Shown here piece after piece: positions 1 to 8,937 of a stretch of 64,000 nucleotides of DNA. The notes below the pieces were generated by a model. It saw only the letters and a program-made list of their open reading frames with translations, was not told the origin of the DNA and searched no databases. Where the stretch lies: contig NZ_CP124535.1 in NCBI RefSeq assembly GCF_029953595.1, positions 3,517,001 to 3,581,000 on the forward strand. The letters run 5' to 3'. Within the stretch, counting starts at the first letter, position 1; each line of letters begins with the position of its first letter. Both the position numbers and the translations under genes were made by a program. Source of the DNA: Fuscovulum ytuae. GTDB taxonomy: Bacteria; Pseudomonadota; Alphaproteobacteria; Rhodobacterales; Rhodobacteraceae.

Positions 1-206
1 TCGAGGACGGAAGGATCAAGCAGAGCAGCATTCGCCGCCTTTCGCCAGAAACGGTCGATGATGGGGCGGGGGCGGCGGTGCTTGCCTAGGACCTGAAGGC
101 TACAGGATGGGTTTTCGGACAGCGCCCGCCACATGAAATGCGCCGTGCTGCTGAAGGCATTCTTGTCGAAGGGATTGTGGTTTGACAGAAAGCCGAGCCT
201 TAGCAT
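1..206 (-). CDS. Glycosyltransferase, N-terminal part (runs off the window edge)
   Basis: The first 68 codons of a minus-strand gene lie here; the rest is beyond base 1. The protein begins MLRLGFLSNHNPFDKNAF, a beta-strand followed by a short loop, and continues with SSTAHFMWRAL. This is the usual opening of a GT-B (GT4-like) glycosyltransferase, where the first strand and loop start the acceptor-side Rossmann domain. The ATG at 206 is preceded by AGGA about twelve bases upstream. Its neighbourhood of polysaccharide genes supports a role in exopolysaccharide assembly. Only the N-terminus is visible, so donor-binding motifs cannot be checked and the family call is an inference. Confidence 0.6.
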   Translation of the reverse strand, partial: MLRLGFLSNHNPFDKNAFSSTAHFMWRALSENPSCSLQVLGKHRRPRPIIDRFWRKAANAALLDPSVL

Positions 207-893
207 GGGAATGCATCTTCCTGCGCGCTCTTTCTGCCGAATGCGAGGAAGAACGAGCGGACGCCCGGCTTGATGTTGGTATCCAGTCGGGTCGGACGGG
301 CCGTGTGGAGGGGCAGCAAGACTGAACGTTCTTTCATGGTCGCTGGGGACTAAGGTCAGTTTCGGCAAGCCAACTGCACGGCGCGTGGCGGTAATATCGA
401 TTAATGTCGGTTGGGTGGTCAAGGTCGTCGACTGTTTGAAAGCGTTCGGTCGGGGTGGGAGGTCTGGGCAGCCATGTGCGACTTCGTCCGGTCTTTACAT
501 AGCCTCGCCGGGAGCGGCTTTGCGAAAGGGGCGGGCGGTCGCCTGGGCCAGGGCTGTGTCACAGGTATGGGCATGGCTGGGCAGGCAAGGGATGCCCAAA
601 GTAGGCGAGAGGCGTCTGGTGAGCGGATCGATGAGGGCTGGTGTGAAGGCAGGCTGAGTTGGGGAAGGTCGGGTTGCGATTCATTGCGATCTGACCGGGG
701 GAACGCAGGGCCTGCCCTTGATCCTGGACCGAGTCCGTATCCGAAGAACTGATTCGCCGCGGGGCGATGAGTGCGTAAAAATTACGTAAATCGCGTTGTT
801 TTTTGCGGGTCGGGAGTGCGGAGCTGCGCAGAGTTCTATCCTTTGCGTGAAGTATGTGCGGTTTCGGCAACCTTAGGGTGCTGAGCCTTTGGG

Positions 894-906
894 CTTTGGT
901 CTGATA
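894..906 (+). promoter_or_regulatory. Putative shared operator motif CTTTGGTCTGATA
   Basis: The 13 bases CTTTGGTCTGATA occur here, about 143 bases before the VPLPA-CTERM start. The same 13 bases occur in reverse complement at 25305-25317, between the NarL-type regulator and the giant peroxidase. A related copy, CCTTGGTCTGATG, is at 25577-25589. No binding protein can be named from sequence. Confidence 0.35.
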
Positions 907-962
907 ACCAGCCAAATGGGCAGAAATTCCTTGCCTAAAGTACGTAGTTAATGGACTTTAAC

Positions 963-978
963 TGGAGAGGGCGGTGCT
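963..978 (+). promoter_or_regulatory. Weak sigma-54-like promoter element
   Basis: TGG at 963-965 and TGCT at 975-978 place GG and GC exactly ten bases apart, as in -24/-12 promoters. The central bases match the TGGCACG consensus poorly. It would give a leader of about 60 bases before the ATG at 1049. It is listed because a better example precedes the second VPLPA-CTERM gene at 20740. Confidence 0.22.
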
Positions 979-1048
979 TGGACCGCTATGGACGGCGAAG
1001 ACTTTGGCTTGTGGTGGGCGGTCGTCCATCTGCTCATGGGGGTTTGAG

Positions 1049-1636
1049 ATGTTGAAGAAGCTTTTGGCAGCCGGTGTGCTGGCGGTGGGCATGGGTTCCG
1101 CGGCCTCTGCTGCGACCGTGATCTTTCAGGATAACTTTGACGGCGAGGGCTACGGGCTGAACCAGGGTCTGGACAACTGGGCCGTTTCGGATGGCACTAT
1201 CGACGTGATCGGTACCGGATTCTTCGAAATCGCAGGTCCTGGTATCTACCTTGACATGGATGGATCGACGAGAAATGCGGGGCGCATAACGACGCTTGCT
1301 GTATTCAATGTCGTCGCCGGCGAGGCCTACAGCTTGGCATTCGACTATGGCAAGAACGGCACGGGCGCAGAGACCCTGAGCTTCGGCTTTGGTGGCTGGA
1401 CGAATAGCCTTGCGCTTGCGGCGGGGTCGTTGGCGGGCTTCAGCTCGGTCGTCTACAATTTCACTGCTTCGGTTACTGGGCAGACCAGCCTGTTCTTCGA
1501 GAACTCGGGCGGGGACAATCAGGGTGCGCTGCTGGACAACGTTTCGCTGTCGGCTGTGCCGCTTCCAGCTGGCGGGCTCATGCTGATCGGTGGCCTTGCC
1601 GCACTGGCGGCCCTGCGCCGTCGGAAACTTTCCTGA
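1049..1636 (+). CDS. VPLPA-CTERM sorting-domain envelope protein
   Basis: This 195-residue protein is probably secreted and then processed at its C-terminus by an exosortase. It opens with MLKKLLAAGVLAVGMGSAASA, a signal peptide with an AxA cleavage site. The tail reads AVPLPAGGLMLIGG followed by a short hydrophobic helix and ends RRRKLS. This is the three-part PEP-CTERM-like signal of the VPLPA type known from Rhodobacterales. The body is a beta-rich globular domain of unknown function, with a FEIAGPGIYLDMDG segment near the middle. The ATG at 1049 is preferred over the upstream TTG at 974 because it begins the signal peptide and follows a G-rich stretch. A clear terminator follows. The processing enzyme is not in this window. 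Confidence 0.85.
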   Translation: MLKKLLAAGVLAVGMGSAASAATVIFQDNFDGEGYGLNQGLDNWAVSDGTIDVIGTGFFEIAGPGIYLDMDGSTRNAGRITTLAVFNVVAGEAYSLAFDYGKNGTGAETLSFGFGGWTNSLALAAGSLAGFSSVVYNFTASVTGQTSLFFENSGGDNQGALLDNVSLSAVPLPAGGLMLIGGLAALAALRRRKLS

Positions 1637-1668
1637 TCGGTCATAGGGATCAGAGGGAAATGAAGAAT

Positions 1669-1694
1669 GGGGCCAGCACGGCCCCGTTTTTTTT
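1669..1694 (+). terminator. Rho-independent terminator after the VPLPA-CTERM gene
   Basis: The stem GGGGCC (1669-1674) pairs with GGCCCC (1680-1685) around a five-base loop and is followed by eight T residues (1687-1694). It lies 33 bases after the stop codon, so the gene at 1049 is probably transcribed alone. Confidence 0.85.
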
Positions 1695-1895
1695 GAAGTC
1701 GGTTCATTTGCATTCAGCTTCGTGCTGCCTTCGGTGATGCGCGATGTTGGCAACGCTACAGGTTATGGCGTGTTTGATGATCGTCGATGCGCGTGCCACT
1801 GGATGGACCGCTTCAGGTGGGTATGCGAAATCGCGTAACCCCAAGGCATGGTTCAGCACTTTGGTTCGTGAGCGGTCCAATCGAAAGTCGATGAA

Positions 1896-2648
1896 TTGGC
1901 AAATCACCGTCATATTCTTCTGATCACATCGACTATAGCGCCGTCGAAGGACACATTTCAGCTTGTCGTGCTAGATGCCGAGGAGCGGTTCCGGCAGTAC
2001 CTATCGGCCTTTCGTTTCTATGTGTCGCTGCTGGCCACCGGGACTTTCGATAAGATCGTCTACATGGATAACTCTGGTTATCCGCTGGATGCGCTGGAAA
2101 AGGTGGCGCGGGAGAGCGGTGTCGCCCACAGGGTAGAATTCCTTTCATGTGTTCAGGGATTTCCTGGAAAGAATTCTCGCTACTTTCTGGAAATGAAGCT
2201 GATTGATCGCGCGATGGCCGAGTCGAAGTTTCTGAATCTTGACCAGCAGGCGATCATCTGGAAGGTAACCGGGCGTTACATAATACGAAACGCGGCAGCA
2301 CTGGTTGCGAGTTGGTCGAAGGGTGTGGATTTATACCTTCACCATCGGAATGTTCCTCATCCCGTCATTGATTTCTATTTCTTTGGGTTCGTGCGTTGGT
2401 CGTATGACCGACATATTGGAGCGGGTATTGAACAGTTCGAAGGTGTTGAATATGGCGAGATGATCCTAAGGCGGCGGATCGACGGAGGTGACTTCGGACG
2501 CGTCCGCATCCAAAAGCGATTCAAGGTGACGCCACGACTTGAAGGGACGCGCGGGATAGACGGCTCATCCTATTCAGGTCCAGCATATCTGTCGCGATAC
2601 CTTGTCCGCAAGATCGCCAATGTGTTGGTGCCAAACTGGTGGATATAA
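1896..2648 (+). CDS. Predicted glycosyltransferase-like protein of a polysaccharide locus
   Basis: A 250-residue cytoplasmic protein without signal peptide or membrane segment. It has a strand-loop start (HILLITSTIAP), a YMDNSG motif at residues 56-61, GKNSRYFLEMKL around 91-102 and KVTGRY at 123-128. The KxTGRY motif together with a D/ENSG motif is typical of a family of uncharacterised sugar transferases in capsule and O-antigen loci, so a transferase role is likely, but donor and acceptor are unknown. The frame opens after a TGA at 1869-1871 and its only early start is TTG at 1896. No good ribosome binding site is visible, so the start is uncertain. The methyltransferase gene follows after three bases, which implies co-transcription. 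Confidence 0.6.
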   Translation: MANHRHILLITSTIAPSKDTFQLVVLDAEERFRQYLSAFRFYVSLLATGTFDKIVYMDNSGYPLDALEKVARESGVAHRVEFLSCVQGFPGKNSRYFLEMKLIDRAMAESKFLNLDQQAIIWKVTGRYIIRNAAALVASWSKGVDLYLHHRNVPHPVIDFYFFGFVRWSYDRHIGAGIEQFEGVEYGEMILRRRIDGGDFGRVRIQKRFKVTPRLEGTRGIDGSSYSGPAYLSRYLVRKIANVLVPNWWI

Positions 2649-2651
2649 AGG

Positions 2652-3359
2652 ATGGTGAACCATCGCAACGCGTATCAGTATCTGAAGAATTCCGTCCAGA
2701 GTGAGACGGTTTCGCTTGCTCCGCCTTCCGCCAGGCGCGTGCTTGATATTGGTGGTGGCACGGGTCAGTTCACTTCGATCATCATGAAACGATGCGGGGC
2801 GCAGTTTGGGGCTGTCGTCGATGTTTCGGAAGAAGCGATTAATTCGCGGGTCTCGGCTGTGGATGTCGGAGTGGTCTTGGACGTTGAACAGGAAGGCGCG
2901 CTTGAGCAGTTCATGGGAGAACATGGCCCGTTCGATCTTGTACTGTGCCTTGATGTCCTCGAACATCTCGTTGATCCTTGGAAGGTGGTTGAGCGCCTTC
3001 ATCATGCATTGCCTGACGATGGATACATTCTGGCGTCCATTCCGAATGTTCAGAATTACCGCGCTGTCCTGCGTTCCTTTCTTGGAACTTGGCATTATCG
3101 AGAGAGCGGTCTTTTCGACCGAACGCATCTGCGGTTCTTTTCACGTCGATCGGCGCAGGCGTTGATGACGGGATCTGGTTTGGAACTCGTCGCGCGGAGT
3201 GTAGCCTACGGACCCGCCCGGCGGGATCGCCTGTTATCAAGACTTTCTTTTGGACTGTTGGACCCTTGGCTGGCCATGCAGAACCTTCTGCTTGTTCGCA
3301 AGAGTGGCGACCATATTACCCCTGTCGGCGTCTTTGGGCGGAATATTCCCGGCGCATAG
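2652..3359 (+). CDS. Class I SAM-dependent methyltransferase (MetW/Methyltransf_23-like)
   Basis: A 235-residue methyltransferase. Motif I for S-adenosylmethionine is VLDIGGGTGQF at residues 30-40, the acidic residue after strand 2 is in VVDVSEEA around 55-62, and FDLVLCLDVLEHL at 94-106 is the post-II/motif IV region of the MetW-like group. These enzymes often methylate sugars or sugar-linked intermediates in polysaccharide loci; the acceptor cannot be read from the sequence. It starts three bases after the preceding glycosyltransferase-like gene and runs toward the flippase gene on the other strand, leaving only 44 bases with no obvious terminator. It probably modifies the exopolysaccharide repeat unit made by the neighbouring genes. 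Confidence 0.8.
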   Translation: MVNHRNAYQYLKNSVQSETVSLAPPSARRVLDIGGGTGQFTSIIMKRCGAQFGAVVDVSEEAINSRVSAVDVGVVLDVEQEGALEQFMGEHGPFDLVLCLDVLEHLVDPWKVVERLHHALPDDGYILASIPNVQNYRAVLRSFLGTWHYRESGLFDRTHLRFFSRRSAQALMTGSGLELVARSVAYGPARRDRLLSRLSFGLLDPWLAMQNLLLVRKSGDHITPVGVFGRNIPGA

Positions 3360-3403
3360 CATTCAGTGTCTCGAGTGTGTGGCGGCTGTCGGCTTCCGTT
3401 TCG

Positions 3404-4741
3404 TTAGAACCCTACCAGTTCCACTGCGAGGACGAGAACAAGTCCGGGCCATGCCAAATCCATCAGGTTTACCGATCTGGGCAGATGGCCGTGCAGGCGG
3501 AAAAGTAGAAACGGCGCCTGCACGAGCGGGTAGAGCGCATAAGCGAGGATGAGGCCGACCACGCCCCCCGTCCAATATCCGAGGGGCAAGGCGATGACGA
3601 GCGCCACGCTGCGTATCGATGAGGCGATCCCAAGGGCGCGGCTGTCGCCAAGGCTCATCAGCAATTCCGTGGCGAGATTGTATCGCGCGGAAAGCACGCC
3701 AAAGGCGGTGAGTGACAGGAAACTGGCCGCTTCTGAATAGGTGTCAGTGTAGAGCAGGTCGATGAGCGGCGATGCCCCGAAATGCAGGGTGGCAAAGACA
3801 GAGATGAGATAAAGATCAGCTAGCCACTGCAACTTGCGATATACGCGCGGTAGGTCGTGGCGCCGGGATAGGGAAATTTCACTGAATGCGTTGTAGCCAA
3901 TCCGTCCCTGTAATGTACTGAAGAGCATCATTCCGAAACCTAGCCAAGTCACAGCAATGATGTAGAGGCCGAACTCCGTTGGCGTGAGGAGTGCCGCAAG
4001 GATGAACTTTTCGGCATTTGTGTGGAAGATAGACAAAGCGGAGGACAACATGATCCAACGTCCGAACTTCCAAAGACGCGCTGCTATTTGCGGGTCAGCG
4101 TTCCAGCGCATTGGAGGACCCGGATAGCAGAGAAAGCTGAGAAGGACATCCGCAATCGCGCCGATGATGATTCCGATGGCGATAGCCCAGACCGATCCGT
4201 TGAGGTAGGCTGCGCCAAGGGTGGCGAGTATGGAGATCAACTGCCCTGACAATTTCACAGTCACGATGCGGCGGTAGTCCATCCTGCGGTTGGCAAGATC
4301 GGAGTTACAGCTGAGCAGTCCGCTAGACAGGGCGACGAAGGCCGTGGTCGCGATTAGCCCGGGAAGAAGGGGATCGGCATAGACGCTTTCCGGAGCGGCG
4401 AAATGCGGGCCTAGTAACCACAGCAGGATTGCGGCGACGCAAACGCCCATTGCGATGATGAGGCCCCGGAGCACTTTTACCCGCCATGCGGCTTGTAGAA
4501 ATGCTGGAGTGTCGCCATCCGGTTCCCGGATGATGCTGCGGTTGATACCGATGTCAGAGAGCAGTGAGAGTGCTACGACAACCGTCATTGCAAGGCCGAT
4601 AAGGCCGAAAGCTTCCGGTGCGAGAAGACGCGTGAGCAGCAGGTTGCTGCCCAATCGCATCGCGCTTGATGCGCCGATTTGGAACACGGTCCAATAAGCG
4701 GTGCTACGGGAGCGTGCGGTGAGGGACGGACCGGCCGTCAT
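3404..4741 (-). CDS. Polysaccharide flippase, Wzx/RfbX type
   Basis: A 445-residue integral inner-membrane protein with about twelve hydrophobic helices. It opens with WTVFQIGASSAMRLGSNLLL followed by LTRLLAPEAFGLIGLAMTVV, the characteristic start of the oligosaccharide flippase family (polysaccharide synthesis/MVF superfamily). It should move the lipid-linked repeat unit made by the neighbouring transferases across the cytoplasmic membrane. Its ATG at 4741 overlaps the stop of the upstream GT2 gene by four bases, so the two are translationally coupled. It is the last gene of a four-gene minus-strand run beginning at 7266. Length is normal for the family. The substrate cannot be predicted. 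Confidence 0.87.
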   Translation of the reverse strand: MTAGPSLTARSRSTAYWTVFQIGASSAMRLGSNLLLTRLLAPEAFGLIGLAMTVVVALSLLSDIGINRSIIREPDGDTPAFLQAAWRVKVLRGLIIAMGVCVAAILLWLLGPHFAAPESVYADPLLPGLIATTAFVALSSGLLSCNSDLANRRMDYRRIVTVKLSGQLISILATLGAAYLNGSVWAIAIGIIIGAIADVLLSFLCYPGPPMRWNADPQIAARLWKFGRWIMLSSALSIFHTNAEKFILAALLTPTEFGLYIIAVTWLGFGMMLFSTLQGRIGYNAFSEISLSRRHDLPRVYRKLQWLADLYLISVFATLHFGASPLIDLLYTDTYSEAASFLSLTAFGVLSARYNLATELLMSLGDSRALGIASSIRSVALVIALPLGYWTGGVVGLILAYALYPLVQAPFLLFRLHGHLPRSVNLMDLAWPGLVLVLAVELVGF

Positions 4742-5715
4742 TTATATTCGATCAACTTGGTACGGCGACGGATGAGCCGTGCGACGTGAAAACCGATGAC
4801 ACCCTGTGCTTCGGCGAATTTCGAAACGGTGAGGAGGATGGCCGCTTCACTTGCCGGTCGTGTGAACCCCTCCCTTGCGGTCAGGCGCAGGACTTGGGCC
4901 GGGTATGCGGCTGCCAAGATTGCGCCAAGGACGGGATGGATCAGAAAACACAAGGCAGTAGCGAGGGGCAGCGTCATCCCCCAAAAAAGCGCGCGCCTTG
5001 TTTCGCGCAGGTAATGGCCCTCTGTTCCGTTGCGGTGGCGCCACTGGCCTTCGGCAAAGGCATGACCGGCACGCCGCGCGCGACGCCAGAACTGTGAAAA
5101 GCGGGTTATGGCTGCATCGTGGAGGACCATCTCTGCATCCAGCCTTTCGATCTGCCAACCCTTTCGGCGCAGGCGTAGGCACAGGTCGGGTTCCTCGCCC
5201 GCGATGAGATTTGGATTGAAATGGCCCACGGAAGCGAGGGCCGCATAGCGCGCGAGGGCATTCCCCCCACAAGCGGTGGCGATGCCGATAGGCGTGTCCC
5301 ATTCTCTATCGCAGAGGCGGTTATAGGGAGATATTTCGGGGAACCGTTCCCGGACTCGTCCGCAGGCTATAGCAAGTCCGTGGATCGTGGCCATATGGGC
5401 AACCGCAAGGCTGATCCAGCCCTGATCCAGAGCGCAATCGCCGTCGATCAGTTGCACGAACTCGGGCGGTTCGGCTTCTAGCGCGGCAAGCCCTGCATTC
5501 CGGGCGCGGGCCGCCGTGAAAGGTTGGTCTGATGAAAGGCGAACGACTATAGCACCGCGCGCTGTTGCCGCCTCTGCCGAGCCATCGGTTGAGCCGCTGT
5601 CGACATAGACGACGCGTGAAATCCCGGCTGCGGCAAGGCTGTCGAGGCATCCAAGAAGCCGCGTGCCTTCGTTGCGGCCGATGACAACTGCAGCGAGCGA
5701 GGGAAGATGCGTCAT
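4738..5715 (-). CDS. Family 2 glycosyltransferase
   Basis: A 325-residue GT-A transferase. The N-terminus carries AAVVIGRNEG (residues 8-17) and VDSGSTDGS (38-46), the nucleotide-sugar-binding strands, and a DGD triad in VQLIDGDCALD near residue 92 gives the metal-binding site. Two hydrophobic stretches around residues 240-275 (FWGMTLPLATALCFLIHPVL and the following helix) would attach it to the inner face of the membrane. It overlaps the acetyltransferase gene upstream by four bases and the flippase downstream by four bases. It probably adds one sugar to the lipid-linked exopolysaccharide repeat unit; donor and linkage are unknown. Confidence 0.85.
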   Translation of the reverse strand: MTHLPSLAAVVIGRNEGTRLLGCLDSLAAAGISRVVYVDSGSTDGSAEAATARGAIVVRLSSDQPFTAARARNAGLAALEAEPPEFVQLIDGDCALDQGWISLAVAHMATIHGLAIACGRVRERFPEISPYNRLCDREWDTPIGIATACGGNALARYAALASVGHFNPNLIAGEEPDLCLRLRRKGWQIERLDAEMVLHDAAITRFSQFWRRARRAGHAFAEGQWRHRNGTEGHYLRETRRALFWGMTLPLATALCFLIHPVLGAILAAAYPAQVLRLTAREGFTRPASEAAILLTVSKFAEAQGVIGFHVARLIRRRTKLIEYK

Positions 5716-6260
5716 TCTTGACCAAATTTACGCGCCGGCAGGCCTGCCATGATGGCCCCGGCAGGAACATCTGCTGCTACCACGGCATTTGCCCCGCTGA
5801 CGGCCCCGTCCGCGATGCTGATTGCACCGATCAGGACGTCACCCGTACCGATATCGACACCGTTTCCGATGCGGGGGCGATCGAATCGGGGTATGCTGAA
5901 GGTCGTGTTCTGGCGGATGATCACGTCGGTGCCGCTGCTTTTGGCAATCAGGATCATGCCCCCGAAATGTTCAATTTGCACGCGGCGCCCCAAGCGCACT
6001 GTGTCGGGCACATCGATCCAGCAAAGCCATTGAGTGAGCTGAGCGCCGATGCCGCAGACAAGGGAAAACGGGATACACAAGGAGCGAGAGAGAATGCCCA
6101 TCCGCCAATTTCCGAAGTGGTGCCAGAAGACTTCCCAGAAGCCCTGAGAAAAAGGGGCGCGTCCATGCGTCTGGAAATCTTCGCGCAGTAGGGCGAGAAA
6201 ACCGATGCCTTCTGGACTACGATTTTCGCGGCCTAGGGGAAGGTGGGGGGCTTCAATCAT
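5712..6260 (-). CDS. Hexapeptide-repeat (serine acetyltransferase-like) O-acetyltransferase
   Basis: A 182-residue protein. The C-terminal half has the left-handed beta-helix pattern of acyltransferases: IGNGVDIGTGDVLIG and ISIADGAVSGANAVV, ending with DVPAGAIMAGLPARKFG, the typical closing coil. The N-terminal half is helical, resembling WcaB/EpsH-type serine acetyltransferase relatives found in capsule loci rather than a true CysE. The likely job is O-acetylation of a sugar in the exopolysaccharide. The gene overlaps the upstream GT2 stop by eight bases and the downstream GT2 start by four, so all are one translational unit. The catalytic His expected in the helix is not assigned with certainty; FGGMILIAKSS lies where the coil begins. 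Confidence 0.75.
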   Translation of the reverse strand: MIEAPHLPLGRENRSPEGIGFLALLREDFQTHGRAPFSQGFWEVFWHHFGNWRMGILSRSLCIPFSLVCGIGAQLTQWLCWIDVPDTVRLGRRVQIEHFGGMILIAKSSGTDVIIRQNTTFSIPRFDRPRIGNGVDIGTGDVLIGAISIADGAVSGANAVVAADVPAGAIMAGLPARKFGQE

Positions 6261-7266
6261 TGAACGCCTGCCTGGCCCAGAGCAGGGCTGGGAAAACGCC
6301 GATCACAAAATCTCTTAGGTAATAGCGAGGATGGACGGATTCGACGCGCCTTAGACTTGCCTGCAAGAGATTCAGGGTGATGCCGGAAACATGGGCGGTG
6401 GCGGCGGCGAGGGCGCGCGGGAATGTCCCGGCGCGTCTGTGGTACAGTGACCAAGATCGAAACCAATAGGCTGGTTTGCGTCTCTTCGTGCCGGGCTTTA
6501 CCCCAGTTGCGGCGCCTTCGACATGACGCACACGGGCAGACGGAAGATACCAGATCACGTCGCCCCTTTCCCGAAGACGGCGCATCAGATCCACCTCTTC
6601 GAAATAGAGAAAGAAGCCCGGGTCGAAAAAGCCGATTTGCTGCAGGGAGGTGAAACGGAAAAGCACCGCTGCTCCGGAGACCCAATCCACCGGGCCTTCT
6701 GGGTGGTCTGGTGACAGGGGAATGCGGTGTTTGTGCAGGATACGGCTGACGGGGCCGAAACTTGCGGCTGACTCGAATTCGCCAAGAACCGAAGGGAAGC
6801 GGAAAGCGGCGGTCACAGGCCGCCCGTCAGGTGTTGAGATGCCCGCCCCGACGCCCACCACATCAGGGCGGGCGTCAAGCAGCGCGGCCATGGTGGCCAA
6901 TGCACTTTGTTCCAAAATGGCGTCCGGGTTGAGCAGCAAAACGTAGTCGGGGGAAGTGGGTTGGTCTGAGAGGGCGCAAAGTACGAGGTTGTTGCCACGC
7001 CCAAAGCCATGATTGACGGTTTCAGCCCAAAGCGTGACGCGGTCCTGCCAGCCACGAGCAGTGATTTCTTTTTCGATCGTTTGGGCGTCATCGCCCGGTG
7101 AGGCATTATCGACGATATGCAGGTGCAAGGCTGGTGGCAGAACGGCTTGCTCAAGCACGCTGGCGGCGGCGGCGAGAGCAAGTTCTGCCGTGCCGTAGTT
7201 CACGATGATGACGGCGAGGGAGGGGGATGGCGACAGCATGTCCTCTGCGGTCTTGAAGCCGTTCAT
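6253..7266 (-). CDS. Family 2 glycosyltransferase, rhamnosyltransferase (WbbL)-like
   Basis: A 337-residue GT2 enzyme. AVIIVNYGTAELA near residues 18-30 and HIVDNASPGDD around 50-60 form the nucleotide-binding core, and LLLNPDAIL near 111-119 supplies the DxD-like metal site. The segment DWVSGAAVLFRFTSLQQIGF followed by FDPGFFLYFEEVDLMRRL is the acceptor region diagnostic of the WbbL/rhamnosyltransferase subgroup. It is the first gene of the coupled minus-strand set (GT2, acetyltransferase, GT2, flippase). Its start lies about 90 bases from the divergent polymerase-like gene, so the two probably share a promoter region. The actual sugar transferred is not known. Confidence 0.85.
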   Translation of the reverse strand: MNGFKTAEDMLSPSPSLAVIIVNYGTAELALAAAASVLEQAVLPPALHLHIVDNASPGDDAQTIEKEITARGWQDRVTLWAETVNHGFGRGNNLVLCALSDQPTSPDYVLLLNPDAILEQSALATMAALLDARPDVVGVGAGISTPDGRPVTAAFRFPSVLGEFESAASFGPVSRILHKHRIPLSPDHPEGPVDWVSGAAVLFRFTSLQQIGFFDPGFFLYFEEVDLMRRLRERGDVIWYLPSARVRHVEGAATGVKPGTKRRKPAYWFRSWSLYHRRAGTFPRALAAATAHVSGITLNLLQASLRRVESVHPRYYLRDFVIGVFPALLWARQAFND

Positions 7267-7353
7267 GCTTGCAAATCTGTCTATTGCCTGAGGTAATGAG
7301 AATTAACCGCCTTGGGCGGGGGATCACAACAAGAAAGACGACCGCGTCACAGC

Positions 7354-8937
7354 ATGCCGAACCTTACCGCCTATCTGGTGCTGTTTTCTTGGCCGTTGGT
7401 TACGGTCGTGCTGTTTCGTGTCTTGACGCCAGAGCGGGCCTTGGTTTGGACCATTCTTGGCGCCTATCTTTTTTTGCCAGTGCGGCCTGTGATCGACTTT
7501 CCCATGATTCCCGCGATCGACAAGTCCGTGATGGCAAGTTTGATGGCCCTGATCGCGGTGCTGCTTTTGCGCAAAGGGTGGGGTACGGCTAAGGTCCCTG
7601 CTATTGCGGGCGCGGCGTCTGTCGGTGGGACTGACTTCGTTCGCCGCAATGAGAATGTGGCACTGCGACGGGAAAGCAGTGGCGTCCAGGTAGGCCAGTC
7701 TCCTATCGAGGCGATCTCAGGACGGAGTAGAAAGACGCAGCCGCAAGACCGTCTTTTGTCAAAGGGATGGCTGATCGCCATCGTTCTTGCCGCGTTTCTG
7801 GGAGTGTTCGCCACGACGCTGACCAATGCCGAAGCCGTGCCAGCCGGGCCGTTCTTCCTGCCCGGCATGCGTGCCTATGACTTGGTCTCTATCGGGCTGA
7901 GCCTTGGAATAACGTTGATTCCCTTTGTTCTCGGATGGCTATTCCTTGGCAGCCCGGCAGGGCGTCGTACCTTGTTGGTGGCATTCGCCGTGGGCGGCCT
8001 GCTTTACGCGCCTCTGGTTCTGATTGAAGTTCGGTTGAGCCCGCAATTGAACACATGGATTTATGGTTTCTTTCCACATTCATTTGCGCAGCATTTCCGG
8101 AATGGTGGATTTCGTCCGATTGTCTTCCTGCCGCACGGGCTTTGGGTAGGGATATTCCTGACCTTGGCGATTCTGTCTTCGTTGGCATTGTGGCGATTGA
8201 CCCCGACCGGTTTGAAACCATTCTTGCGGCTTCGCTGGTTGTTTTTGGCGGCTGGGTTGCTGGTTGTCTTGGTGCTTGCAAAGTCGTTGGGGGCGCTTTT
8301 GATTGCGATGGTTTTGGGGGCTGTTGTTCTGTTTGGCGGACAAAGGCTAGTCGTGCTTGTGGCGGCAACCGTGGCCGTGGTGGTGCTGGTGTATCCGATG
8401 GCACGGGGAATGGGGCTGGTTCCTGTCGAGGCGGTTGAGAATTTTGCCAAAAATATAAGCCCTGCTCGGGCGCAATCTTTGGAGTTCCGCCTTCAGAACG
8501 AGGACGTGCTTTTGGCCAAAGCGAACGAAAAGGCGCTTTTTGGCTGGGGCACTTGGGGTCGGGGCTTCATTTATGACGATTGGGGAAACCGGACGTCTGT
8601 CACGGATGGGGCGTGGATCATCGTGATGAACGGGTTCGGTTGGATCGGGTATCTGGCGCAGTTTGGCTTGCTGTGTATTCCGATGATCCGATTGGCCTTT
8701 CGGCGCGGTCTTGGCGCGGAGGAAGCCTTTGTCGCGGCGGTTCTTGCGGCCAACCTTTTGGATTTGATCCCGAATGCAACGCTTGAGCCCATCACTTGGC
8801 TGGCGGCGGGGGCCTTGGCCGGGACGGTACTTCCACAAGGTATAAACGAGGCGCGGGCGGTTTCACGACGGCAGGCGGTTCACGTGCGGCGCGATTTGAG
8901 GGAGGCCGACCAGACGCAGCCCATCAGGAGGGTGTGA
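7354..8937 (+). CDS. O-antigen polymerase/ligase-like membrane protein (Wzy/WaaL superfamily)
   Basis: A 527-residue multi-spanning membrane protein. Hydrophobic helices occur from residue 4 (LTAYLVLFSWPLVTVVLF) almost to the end, interrupted near residues 75-130 by a charged cytoplasmic segment and near residues 360-430 by a large loop containing FGWGTWGRG. Such a loop between late helices is typical of the Wzy_C / O-antigen ligase superfamily, here expected to polymerise repeat units on the periplasmic side. An in-frame TTG at 7312 would add 14 basic residues; the ATG at 7354 is chosen because it directly precedes the first helix. The 3' end overlaps the convergent GT4 gene by 14 bases. It could instead be a ligase. 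Confidence 0.7.
   Translation: MPNLTAYLVLFSWPLVTVVLFRVLTPERALVWTILGAYLFLPVRPVIDFPMIPAIDKSVMASLMALIAVLLLRKGWGTAKVPAIAGAASVGGTDFVRRNENVALRRESSGVQVGQSPIEAISGRSRKTQPQDRLLSKGWLIAIVLAAFLGVFATTLTNAEAVPAGPFFLPGMRAYDLVSIGLSLGITLIPFVLGWLFLGSPAGRRTLLVAFAVGGLLYAPLVLIEVRLSPQLNTWIYGFFPHSFAQHFRNGGFRPIVFLPHGLWVGIFLTLAILSSLALWRLTPTGLKPFLRLRWLFLAAGLLVVLVLAKSLGALLIAMVLGAVVLFGGQRLVVLVAATVAVVVLVYPMARGMGLVPVEAVENFAKNISPARAQSLEFRLQNEDVLLAKANEKALFGWGTWGRGFIYDDWGNRTSVTDGAWIIVMNGFGWIGYLAQFGLLCIPMIRLAFRRGLGAEEAFVAAVLAANLLDLIPNATLEPITWLAAGALAGTVLPQGINEARAVSRRQAVHVRRDLREADQTQPIRRV

Larger units (their letters stand above)
207..1048. other. Long intergenic region upstream of the first VPLPA-CTERM gene
   Basis: No convincing gene is seen in these 842 bases; the open frames at 385-752 and 559-915 have poor composition and no recognisable motif. 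Three possible control signals are visible near the right end: a small dyad CGTAA-N3-TTACG at 774-786, the motif CTTTGGTCTGATA at 894-906, and a weak sigma-54-like GG-N10-GC element at 963-978. The region therefore looks like the leader of the gene starting at 1049 plus the upstream region of the partial glycosyltransferase. Confidence 0.5.

Noticed and set aside
559-915. Open frames at 385-657, 411-752 and 559-915 as possible genes
   Set aside because: They overlap each other, lack ribosome sites and recognisable motifs, and lie in a region with control-like elements.
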